5,272 nucleotides of DNA from Planctomycetota bacterium (lineage in GTDB: Bacteria; Planctomycetota; Phycisphaerae; WQYP01). A model generated the notes under the pieces. It was not told the DNA's origin. It did not search any database and saw only the letters and a list, made by a program, of their open reading frames with translations. A program made the position numbers and the translations under genes. Location of the stretch: NCBI GenBank assembly GCA_021826605.1, contig JAKAZF010000250.1, positions 1 to 5,272 on the forward strand. Reading direction: 5' to 3'. Below are positions 1-5,272 of the stretch, in pieces (position 1 is the stretch's first letter; every line of letters starts with the position of its first letter).

Positions 1-39
1 CGGCTCATGCCGGTCTTCGTATGTGACAAGTAAATAAGT

Positions 40-181
40 ATTGTGTATGGCGCAGGCCCACCGCTTCCCGGGCACAACTTGGAGGTCTGTGCTGGTGTGA
101 TCTGCACCATACGCGATCACTTAAACTCGTTTCCTCCTCCGCCAGGCCGTGTGGACCTACCCTCCTCCACACGGCTTTTTT
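40..181 (+). ncRNA. Candidate structured small RNA or RNA leader ending in an intrinsic terminator
   Basis: No protein-like reading frame covers this stretch, but the + strand can fold strongly. Bases 40-55 pair with 102-117 in a 16-position helix with one C/A mismatch (51/106) and two G-U pairs. Inside it, 59-62 can pair with 94-97 and 72-76 with 88-92, leaving an apical loop (77-87) that carries GGAGG (81-85). A competing helix, 97-102 with 115-120, shares bases with the long one, so two folds exclude each other. A single-stranded CU-rich stretch (129-143) and a terminator hairpin (146-181) follow. I looked for hallmarks of SRP RNA, tmRNA, RNase P, 6S RNA, 5S rRNA and common riboswitches and recognised none. 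It could be an independent sRNA, the 3' end of an upstream transcript, or an attenuator-type leader of gltA. The 5' end is a guess based on the helix. Confidence 0.33.
146..181 (+). terminator. Strong Rho-independent terminator upstream of gltA
   Basis: A perfect 10-bp GC-rich stem (146-155 with 166-175, arm GCCGTGTGGA) closes a 10-nt loop and is followed directly by six T residues (176-181). This is the canonical intrinsic terminator layout on the + strand. It ends whatever RNA enters from the left and lies 77 bp before the gltA start codon. The citrate synthase gene therefore probably has its own promoter downstream of it, unless the hairpin works as a conditional attenuator. Confidence 0.85.
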
Positions 182-195
182 ATTGCGCCGAAAAC

Positions 196-224
196 TATAC
201 GCCTGCGCATCGAGCGTGTATTAT
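196..224 (+). promoter_or_regulatory. Possible gltA promoter
   Basis: TATTAT at 219-224 matches the sigma-70 -10 consensus at five of six positions. The hexamer 17 bp upstream (196-201, TATACG) matches the -35 consensus at only three of six. The position makes sense: after the terminator at 146-181, with an expected start near 231 and a short leader containing the ribosome binding site. The weak -35 makes this tentative. Confidence 0.27.
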
Positions 225-245
225 TGACGGGTCTGGTGAGCGTTT

Positions 246-250
246 AGGAG
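246..250 (+). promoter_or_regulatory. Ribosome binding site that fixes the gltA start
   Basis: AGGAG lies 8 nt before the ATG at 259. This is the best Shine-Dalgarno/start pair in the region. It selects the 379-residue protein over the longer open frame that runs up to position 43. Confidence 0.8.
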
Positions 251-258
251 TAATCGTC

Positions 259-1398
259 ATGACCCAAGCCCCCAATAGCCCAATTGCCGCAACAACCGGC
301 GGCCTGCGCGACATCGTTGCGTTAAGCTCTTCAATCTGCTCAATTGAAAACGGCATCTTAACCTATCGCGGTATCACCATCGATGAACTGGCTGAAAATT
401 CCACGTTCGAAGAAGTGGTTTTTCTGTTATGGAACGGACGCCTGCCCACACGTGCGGAACTTGACGATTTGCGGCAATCCATTGCCGAACAGGCTCAATT
501 GCCGGAAGGGCTCCTGGCCATGATGAAATCGTTCCCGCGACGCACCACCCCAATGGAAGCCCTGAGGACCGCAGCCAGTGCCATGGCGATGTTTGATGCG
601 GAATCAGAGGATATGTCCGTGGCCGCCAATCAGCGAAAATCGGTTCGCATTCTCGGGCAGATGGCCAGTGTAGTGGCGGCCTATGACCGTATCCGCAATG
701 ATCGTGAACCGCTGGTACCCCGAAGAGATTTAAATCTGGCGGCCAACTTTTTATACATGCTCACCGGGCGCTCACCCGAACCTCTGGCCACACGAGCGCT
801 GGACAAAGCCTACATCCTTCATGCGGATCATGAATTAAATGCCAGTACCTTTGCTGCTCGCGTGGCGGCTGGAACCCTGACTGATATGCATTCGGCTCTG
901 GTCGCCGCGATTTGTGCGCTGAAAGGGCCGCTGCATGGCGGCGCCAATGAGCAGGTCATGCGGATGCTCAATGAAATCGGCAATCCCGACACCGTGGATG
1001 CCTATATCCGCTCCAAGCTGGATAACCATGAAAAAATCATGGGCTTTGGCCATGCTGTTTACAAAAATGGCGATCCGCGGGCGCGACACTTAAAGGAAAT
1101 GTCGCGGCAACTCGGGAAGCTTACGGGGCAACAGCGCTGGTATGAAATGTCCGTGCGCATTGAAGACATGGTGGTGCGAACCAAAAATCTCAAGCCGAAC
1201 GTCGATTTCTACAGTGCTTCGGTGTATCACTATCTGCATATACCCGCAGATCTTTTTACGCCGATTTTTGCCATCAGTCGAACCAGCGGCTGGATTGCCC
1301 ATATTCTAGAGCAATATTCCAATAATAAGCTCATTCGTCCCCGTGCGGAATATATTGGGCCGCGAAACCAGCATTGGAATTCGTTTGAATCCCGCTGA
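259..1398 (+). CDS. gltA: Citrate synthase (CitZ/GltA family)
   Basis: Citrate synthase condenses acetyl-CoA and oxaloacetate to citrate in the cytoplasm, the entry step of the TCA cycle. The 379-residue length fits the shorter Bacillus CitZ-like form rather than the ~427-residue E. coli hexameric form. Family signatures are in order: 'HADHELNAST' (about 188-197), 'GPLHGGANE' with catalytic His226, 'GFGHAVYKNGDPRA' with His265, 'NVDFYSA' with catalytic Asp316, and 'RPRAEYIGP' near the C-terminus, which contains CoA/substrate-binding Arg. The 'GFGHAVYK' segment has Ala where many members have Arg. I chose the ATG at 259 for its AGGAG site and because residue 1 onward looks like a normal family N-terminus. 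The frame is open upstream to 43, but that part reads through the terminator hairpin. A 2-methylcitrate synthase is the main alternative. No other propionate gene is visible, so citrate synthase is preferred. Confidence 0.95.
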   Translation: MTQAPNSPIAATTGGLRDIVALSSSICSIENGILTYRGITIDELAENSTFEEVVFLLWNGRLPTRAELDDLRQSIAEQAQLPEGLLAMMKSFPRRTTPMEALRTAASAMAMFDAESEDMSVAANQRKSVRILGQMASVVAAYDRIRNDREPLVPRRDLNLAANFLYMLTGRSPEPLATRALDKAYILHADHELNASTFAARVAAGTLTDMHSALVAAICALKGPLHGGANEQVMRMLNEIGNPDTVDAYIRSKLDNHEKIMGFGHAVYKNGDPRARHLKEMSRQLGKLTGQQRWYEMSVRIEDMVVRTKNLKPNVDFYSASVYHYLHIPADLFTPIFAISRTSGWIAHILEQYSNNKLIRPRAEYIGPRNQHWNSFESR

Positions 1399-1459
1399 GG
1401 CAACATACTGCCCCGCAGAACTGCAATGAAACTCCACAACGTTTACCGGGCTTGATGAC

Positions 1460-2149
1460 ATGATAATTCTGGTAGTTGGACCCCATCCCGATGATCAGGA
1501 ACTGGCAATGGGCGGAACAATCGCCGCACTGACCAGACAGAAACATCATGTCACGCTGCTGGATATGACCAATGGCGAACCAACGCCATTCGGTTCGCCG
1601 GAAGTGCGGGCCGGAGAATCCGCCGCCGCCGCCGAAATATTGGGCGTCAAAAGATTATCTCTGGGGCTGAAAAACCGCGAAGTGACATGGAGTATTGCCG
1701 CTCGACATGCCACGGCGGCAATCTTTCGCAGCGTCCGGCCCGATATTGTGTTTCTGCCCTATCCGACCGACGCCCATCCGGATCACCGGCAAGTTGCGCA
1801 GATTGCTCAAGACGCCCGCTTTGATGCCAAGCTGACAAAATCGACTATTCCGGGAGAACCGTTTTATCCTCCCAGACTTATTTACTATTTCTGTTCACAC
1901 CTGCGGTTTAATTTTCCGGCATCGTTCTGTCTGGATATTTCTGACACCATGGATACCAAACGCGCGGCCGTACGGTGTTATGAATCTCAGTTCAGCACGG
2001 GACGCCCCGAGGAATCCCGATGGGAGATTCTCAATTATGTTGAGAATATCAACGCCTATTTTGGCGGAACCATTCGCCGCAGGTATGCCGAACCCTTTTT
2101 CGTTCAGGAAACATTGGGCTTAAAAACCCTCGATGGGCTGGCTTTTTGA
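1460..2149 (+). CDS. bshB1: PIG-L/LmbE zinc deacetylase, BshB1-like (bacillithiol biosynthesis type)
   Basis: This is a 229-residue member of the PIG-L/LmbE family of zinc-dependent N-acetylglucosamine deacetylases. Closest by pattern is BshB1, which removes acetyl from GlcNAc-malate during bacillithiol synthesis. The N-terminal 'GPHPDDQE' gives zinc ligands His9 and Asp12 and the general base Asp11. 'DAHPDHR' supplies His109 as third zinc ligand and His106 as the usual active-site His. BshB1-like stretches include 'DMTNGEPTPFGSPEVRAGE', 'PGEPFYPPRLIYYFC', 'CYESQF' and a final 'RYAEPFF'. Length is typical, with no signal peptide. The ATG at 1460 is the only good start because an in-frame stop lies at 1427-1429. 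No clear Shine-Dalgarno precedes it. It sits 61 bp after gltA with no terminator, so cotranscription is plausible. BshA and BshC are not in this window, so the exact substrate is inferred and another GlcNAc conjugate is possible. Confidence 0.85.
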   Translation: MIILVVGPHPDDQELAMGGTIAALTRQKHHVTLLDMTNGEPTPFGSPEVRAGESAAAAEILGVKRLSLGLKNREVTWSIAARHATAAIFRSVRPDIVFLPYPTDAHPDHRQVAQIAQDARFDAKLTKSTIPGEPFYPPRLIYYFCSHLRFNFPASFCLDISDTMDTKRAAVRCYESQFSTGRPEESRWEILNYVENINAYFGGTIRRRYAEPFFVQETLGLKTLDGLAF

Positions 2150-2182
2150 ATGGCGGTGTTGTAAGGTTTATTGTTTAGTTAC

Positions 2183-2187
2183 AAGGA
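2183..2187 (+). promoter_or_regulatory. Ribosome binding site for the PilT-type ATPase
   Basis: AAGGA lies 10 nt before the ATG at 2198. It favours that start over the in-frame TTG at 2171, which has no such site in front of it and would add nine residues not resembling the family. Confidence 0.6.
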
Positions 2188-2197
2188 TGACAATCGA

Positions 2198-3331
2198 ATG
2201 ACCAAAGAATCGCAGGGCACAAAAATTGAAGTACAGGAATCCTCCAGGCGCGAGGGGCCGCCAAAGGTACATAAATATTTTGAAGTGGTAACCAAGGTCG
2301 AAGGCAGCGATTTGCACATCAAGGCCGACGTGCTGCCGCGCGTGCGAAAATCCGGACGGCTGATTCCCACCACCGGCTCACCGCTGACCAATGCGGAAAT
2401 CGAAGCCATGGTTAAAGAAATGCTCACCGAGGAGCAGTGGCATGATTTCTCGCATCGCGGTTCGTTGGATATCGCTTATGCGGTCAGCCCGACGGAACGA
2501 TTCCGTGTTAATATCTTCCGGCAACGCGGAATGGTAAGCATGGCGGCGCGGCGCATTAATCCAAAAATTCCGAATTTTGCCCAGTTGCACCTGCCGGAAG
2601 TATTTGAAAAAATTGCGGAAAATGAGCAGGGGCTGGTCATGCTGGCCGGGATCACCGGCAGTGGTAAAAGCACCACGATTGCGGCAATGCTTCAACAGGT
2701 CAATGATCGGCGATCATGCCACATCATCACCATTGAAGATCCCATCGAATACACCTATGTCGACCAGAAGGCTTTTATCAACCAGCGTGAGGTGGGGCTG
2801 GATGTTGAAAGTTTTGAAATGGCAATCCGTTACATGATGCGTGAAGACCCGGATGTTATTTTGATTGGTGAAATGCGGGATCGCCTGACTTTCCAGGCCG
2901 CGGTGCAGGCCACCGAAACCGGTCACATGGTGTTTTCCACCATTCACGCCGCCAGCGCCCCGGGTGCCATTACCCGCGTGCTTGAACTGTTCCCGCCGGA
3001 CATGCATATGAACATGCGTCAGGCCATTGCCAATAATATGAAAGCAATCATCTTCCAGAAGCTTGTGCCGGCCATTGATCCCGCCATTGGGCGCGTACCG
3101 GTGGTGGAAGTGATGTTGAATTCACCTTCGGTGAGAAAGTACATTCTTGAAGGCCGCGAAAATGAATTAACGCAGGTTATTCGTTCGGAACGCGGAGCCG
3201 GGATGATCGATTTTAATGACATGTTGTGTGAGTTGGTGGCCAGTGAAACCATCACCCACAAAGAAGCGTATATTGCGTCCCCGAATCCGGATGAATTGCG
3301 GATGCGCATGAAGGGCATTCGCACGAATTAA
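2198..3331 (+). CDS. pilT: PilT/PilU-type type IV pilus ATPase
   Basis: This is a cytoplasmic secretion-superfamily ATPase that forms hexamers and powers pilus retraction or twitching. It has 377 residues, slightly above the usual PilT length, with a hydrophilic extension of about 25 residues. The N-terminal PAS-like domain carries 'GSDLHIKA' (about 36-43). The C-terminal domain has an intact Walker A 'GITGSGKST' (151-159), Asp box 'TIEDPIEY' (178-185), 'NQREVG' (195-200), Walker B 'DPDVILIGEMRD' with Glu225 (217-228) and His box 'TGHMVFSTIH' (241-250). All catalytic positions are present, so it should hydrolyse ATP. 'RFRVNIFRQR' and the GSGKST form also recall PilU, so the PilT versus PilU choice is open. 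It lies 48 bp after the deacetylase gene and 162 bp before a degenerate PilB/GspE-like gene, which suggests work in the same pilus or secretion machine. Confidence 0.92.
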   Translation: MTKESQGTKIEVQESSRREGPPKVHKYFEVVTKVEGSDLHIKADVLPRVRKSGRLIPTTGSPLTNAEIEAMVKEMLTEEQWHDFSHRGSLDIAYAVSPTERFRVNIFRQRGMVSMAARRINPKIPNFAQLHLPEVFEKIAENEQGLVMLAGITGSGKSTTIAAMLQQVNDRRSCHIITIEDPIEYTYVDQKAFINQREVGLDVESFEMAIRYMMREDPDVILIGEMRDRLTFQAAVQATETGHMVFSTIHAASAPGAITRVLELFPPDMHMNMRQAIANNMKAIIFQKLVPAIDPAIGRVPVVEVMLNSPSVRKYILEGRENELTQVIRSERGAGMIDFNDMLCELVASETITHKEAYIASPNPDELRMRMKGIRTN

Positions 3332-3400
3332 ATTGGTGCATCGGGTAAGGTTTATTTGGAGGCATTGGCGGCGTCAAGGATGATTCCGTACGGAAAGCTC

Positions 3401-3409
3401 TGGCATAAT
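3401..3409 (+). promoter_or_regulatory. Possible extended -10 promoter element before the PilB-like gene
   Basis: TGGCATAAT fits the extended -10 pattern (TG, one base, then CATAAT, five of six to consensus). No good -35 hexamer lies 16-18 bp upstream. It would give a leader of about 75-80 nt containing the hairpin at 3453-3468. Weak, but it is the best candidate in the 162-bp gap between the two ATPase genes. Confidence 0.25.
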
Positions 3410-3452
3410 TAGCCGGATCATGGTAAGTTTTGCGGTTGGCGGTCAGTAGATT

Positions 3453-3468
3453 CGTAGCTGAAGCTACG
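3453..3468 (+). other. Small hairpin in the leader of the PilB-like gene
   Basis: CGTAGC and GCTACG form a perfect 6-bp stem around a TGAA tetraloop. No T-run follows, so it is not an intrinsic terminator. It lies just before the purine-rich ribosome binding region (about 3475-3482) and might affect translation or mRNA stability. The rest of the gap 3332-3493 shows no gene or repeat that I can support. Confidence 0.4.
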
Positions 3469-3493
3469 CGCGAAGGCAGGAATAATTGCTTTG

Positions 3494-5272
3494 ATGTACG
3501 TAAATGTCATTTATGTTCTGGTGGCTGTTGCGATTCTCGTGCTGTGGGGCCGCTTTCTGGTCTGGATCGACAATGATCTTCCCAACATGCCGGAACAGCC
3601 CGCACAGTTGTGGAAAGGCGTGCTGCTGGCGTCAGTAGCGATTCTTCTGCTGATTTGGCTGCTGATCCCGAATTTCTGGTTTGCGCTGATTCTTAACATC
3701 TTTATTCCCGCGGCCCTGCTTGGTTATTATTGGCGAACACGTGTTCAGGTTCTGGGGAGTTCCGGAGATTTATTGGGAGCCATATCAGGGCACATGACGC
3801 AATTCTCGCTGGGGAGGCAGGCTAAAAAATCGGTCTCGCAACTGGGGTTGCGCTATCAGAACAAAGGCGGTAAGCCATTGCATCTGCCGGCGGTTGAAGA
3901 TCCCGGTTACAACGGTGTGGTTCTGCTGGATCAATTGCTTATTCAGGGCCTAGAAAATCGGGCACAGCGCATTGATCTTCTGCCGTCCGATCAGGCGTAT
4001 GAAATGTCCTTCACCACCGATGGTGTGGCGTATCCCCAATCCGGTATGCAGCGGTCCAACGCCGAGCCGCTGATTCAGGCTGTTAAGCAACTGACCGGTC
4101 TTTCGCTGGAGGAACGGCGTCGGCCGCAATCAGCTGATTTCACCACCCGTGATGCGGACAACAATCCGGTTCATTGGACCGCCAATACAAGCGGTACAAC
4201 CGCCGGTGAGCGGTTATGGCTTCAGGTTAATGCCAAAGACAATTGGAAAATGCCGCTGGATCATCTTGGCATGTCGTCGGAACAACTCACCGCGTTGCGC
4301 GAGGTGTTAACGGGCAATGAAGGATTGTTCATTGTTTCATCGCCAGCCCACATGGGGCGTACCACCACGCTTTATTCGCTGCTGGCCAATCATGATGCAT
4401 ATACCACGAGCATCAATACCTTTGAAATTAATCCGCGCGCGGATTTTGAATCCATCTCCGTAACGCGTTTTGATCCTGCCGCGCTCAATGCCAGTCACTC
4501 CAAGGCACTGCAAAGTGTCATGCTCAAAGACCCGCACATATTAATGGTGGCACAATGCCCCGATGCGGCCACTGCGGAACTCATTGCAAAATACTCGCGG
4601 GAGGAACACCGCGTTTATGTTGGCCTGCGCGCCAACGACGCCTTTACGGCGTTGGAATTGTGGCGTAAGGTGCTGCCGGATAATCAGGTGGCGGCCGCAC
4701 CGTTACGTGCGATTATCTCCCAGCGTCTGGTGCGCCTGCTGTGCCCGACGTGCAAAATTGCCTATCAACCCGATGAAGCCATGCTTGCGAAGTTGAACTT
4801 GCCGATCGGCCGCGATCTTTCAGCCTTCAAGGCCAATACGCAACCATCGCGCGATCAGAAGGGCAATTTAATCAAGTGCCCGGATTGCTCCAGCCTGGGC
4901 TACCGCGGGCAAACGGGAATATTTGAAATTCTTGTGATAAACGACGAAATTCGCAGAGCCATTGCCACTGGGCGCCCGGTGGAGGAAATTCGTACCTTGG
5001 CGCGTAAGAACAACATGATGGTTCTGGTGGAACACGGATTCCGAAAATTTGCCTTGGGCATTACGTCCATCCAGGAAGTTATTCGCGTATGTACCCCTGA
5101 AAAGAAGCCGGCGGCCAAGCCGAAAACTTCAACAGCGGGGGCCTCACGGGCGGGTGCGACCAAGGCGGGACAGATTCCCGGACAAACGCCGGGGCAAAGT
5201 CAGGCCGGAGTCAGTCGCGCGGGTAACTCACGGGCCGGCGGATCGTCCGCTGGAAGTCCGCCCTCCGGCGGA
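3494..5272 (+). CDS. Membrane-anchored PilB/GspE-like pseudo-ATPase, 3' end beyond window
   Basis: The frame is open for 593 codons and continues past the window edge. The ATG at 3494 has a GGCAGGAA site 11 nt upstream; an in-frame TTG at 3491 adjoins it, and an in-frame stop lies at 3455. Hydrophobic helices occupy about 4-25, 42-58 and 60-79. A GspE N2-like domain follows (about 141-275, with 'RIDLLP', 'TTDG' and 'LEERRRPQ'), then the ATPase-fold domain. The catalytic motifs are degenerate: Walker A reads 'SPAHMGRTTT' (Lys to Arg289), the Asp box 'TFEINPRADF' (Asp to Ile312), Walker B 'DPHILMVAQCPD' (Glu to Gln354) and the His box 'GLRANDA' (His to Arg379). The zinc tetracysteine (C417, C420, C462, C465) and the 'GYRGQTGIFEIL' segment are intact. 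From 535 a basic Gly/Ala/Ser-rich tail begins. By family, PilB/GspE drives pilus or pseudopilus assembly. I infer a structural or regulatory partner rather than an active motor. It follows the PilT-type gene in the same orientation. Confidence 0.88.
   Translation, partial: MYVNVIYVLVAVAILVLWGRFLVWIDNDLPNMPEQPAQLWKGVLLASVAILLLIWLLIPNFWFALILNIFIPAALLGYYWRTRVQVLGSSGDLLGAISGHMTQFSLGRQAKKSVSQLGLRYQNKGGKPLHLPAVEDPGYNGVVLLDQLLIQGLENRAQRIDLLPSDQAYEMSFTTDGVAYPQSGMQRSNAEPLIQAVKQLTGLSLEERRRPQSADFTTRDADNNPVHWTANTSGTTAGERLWLQVNAKDNWKMPLDHLGMSSEQLTALREVLTGNEGLFIVSSPAHMGRTTTLYSLLANHDAYTTSINTFEINPRADFESISVTRFDPAALNASHSKALQSVMLKDPHILMVAQCPDAATAELIAKYSREEHRVYVGLRANDAFTALELWRKVLPDNQVAAAPLRAIISQRLVRLLCPTCKIAYQPDEAMLAKLNLPIGRDLSAFKANTQPSRDQKGNLIKCPDCSSLGYRGQTGIFEILVINDEIRRAIATGRPVEEIRTLARKNNMMVLVEHGFRKFALGITSIQEVIRVCTPEKKPAAKPKTSTAGASRAGATKAGQIPGQTPGQSQAGVSRAGNSRAGGSSAGSPPSGG
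5129..5254 (+). repeat. Five-residue [S/T]-x-A-G repeat in the C-terminal tail
   Basis: Within the PilB-like frame, [S/T]-x-A-G tetrads begin at residues 546, 551, 556, 569, 574, 579 and 584. That is an exact five-residue (15-bp) step, broken once by a PGQ-type segment (560-568) whose PGQ units sit four residues apart. SRAG itself occurs three times, encoded by different codons, so the period is kept at protein level rather than by recent DNA duplication. The tail contains Lys and Arg but few acidic residues, suggesting a disordered basic extension. The window ends inside it. Confidence 0.75.

Noticed and set aside
1..39. C-terminal end of an upstream gene
   Set aside because: All three + frames reach a stop between 24 and 37, so a gene tail is possible, but too few codons are visible to choose a frame or a family.
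43..258. In-frame 72-residue N-terminal extension of citrate synthase
   Set aside because: It would translate through the terminator hairpin and its T-run, does not look like a citrate synthase N-terminus or a targeting signal, and the AGGAG/ATG pair at 246-261 is a far better start.
835..1302. Minus-strand ORFs opposite citrate synthase
   Set aside because: They lie fully opposite a strongly supported gene and their translations resemble no protein family, so they are antisense shadows. The same applies to the minus-strand ORFs opposite the other three genes.
2171..2197. TTG start nine codons upstream for the PilT-type gene
   Set aside because: No ribosome binding site in front of it, whereas AAGGA precedes the ATG at 2198.
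3380..3412. Ten-codon ORF with an AAGGA in front, between the two ATPase genes
   Set aside because: Too short to support as a gene from a single sequence, and no recognisable leader-peptide pattern such as a run of one regulatory codon.
3453..3468. Hairpin as a terminator for the PilT-type gene
   Set aside because: Only 6 bp and no T-run after it, so it is listed as a hairpin only.
3491..3493. TTG start for the PilB-like gene
   Set aside because: In frame and directly before the ATG at 3494; it changes the protein by one residue and ATG is the stronger start.
4563..4796. Plus-strand 77-codon ORF inside the PilB-like gene
   Set aside because: Different frame from the clearly supported PilB-like reading, Arg/Cys-rich shadow translation with no recognisable domain.
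3494..5272. PilB-like gene as a pseudogene or sequencing artefact
   Set aside because: 593 codons without a stop or frameshift, intact zinc site and domain scaffold. The changes are scattered missense substitutions focused on catalytic sites, which sequencing errors would not produce.

Overview
The window reads as ordinary bacterial chromosome of medium GC with four genes, all on the + strand and closely spaced. From left to right they are a structured RNA/terminator region, a citrate synthase, a PIG-L/LmbE deacetylase of the BshB1 (bacillithiol) type, a PilT/PilU-type pilus ATPase, and a membrane-anchored PilB/GspE-like protein that runs off the right edge. The source organism cannot be proved from this. 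A GspE-like ATPase with an N-terminal block of membrane helices, together with a BshB1-like deacetylase, reminds me of Planctomycetota (Phycisphaerae-like lineages). That is recollection, not a search result.

Region 1-258 has no convincing gene. It holds a long imperfect helix (40-55 with 102-117), two identical CCTCCTCC octamers (133-140 and 161-168), and a textbook intrinsic terminator (146-181). This is either a small RNA with anti-Shine-Dalgarno-like motifs or the structured leader or tail of another transcript. A possible promoter -10 (219-224) and a clear ribosome binding site then lead into citrate synthase (259-1398).

The deacetylase (1460-2149) follows after 61 bp and the PilT/PilU ATPase (2198-3331) after another 48 bp. 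I see no terminator between them, so gltA, bshB1-like and pilT could share a transcript although their functions differ (TCA cycle, thiol or sugar deacetylation, pilus motor). A 162-bp gap (3332-3493) with a small hairpin and a possible extended -10 element precedes the last gene.

The last gene (3494 to beyond 5272) is the most unusual part. It keeps the whole PilB/GspE fold pattern: N2-like domain, 'LEERRRPQ' segment, tetracysteine zinc site and C-terminal subdomain. Every nucleotide-handling motif is altered: Walker A lysine to Arg, Asp box ED to EI, Walker B GEIRD to AQCPD, and His-box His to Arg. The frame is open for all 593 visible codons. The neighbouring PilT-type ATPase has all these motifs intact. 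The simplest reading is a membrane-anchored pseudo-ATPase paired with an active motor ATPase in a type IV pilus or type II secretion-like machine. Its C-terminus continues into a basic, low-complexity tail with a five-residue [S/T]-x-A-G repeat.
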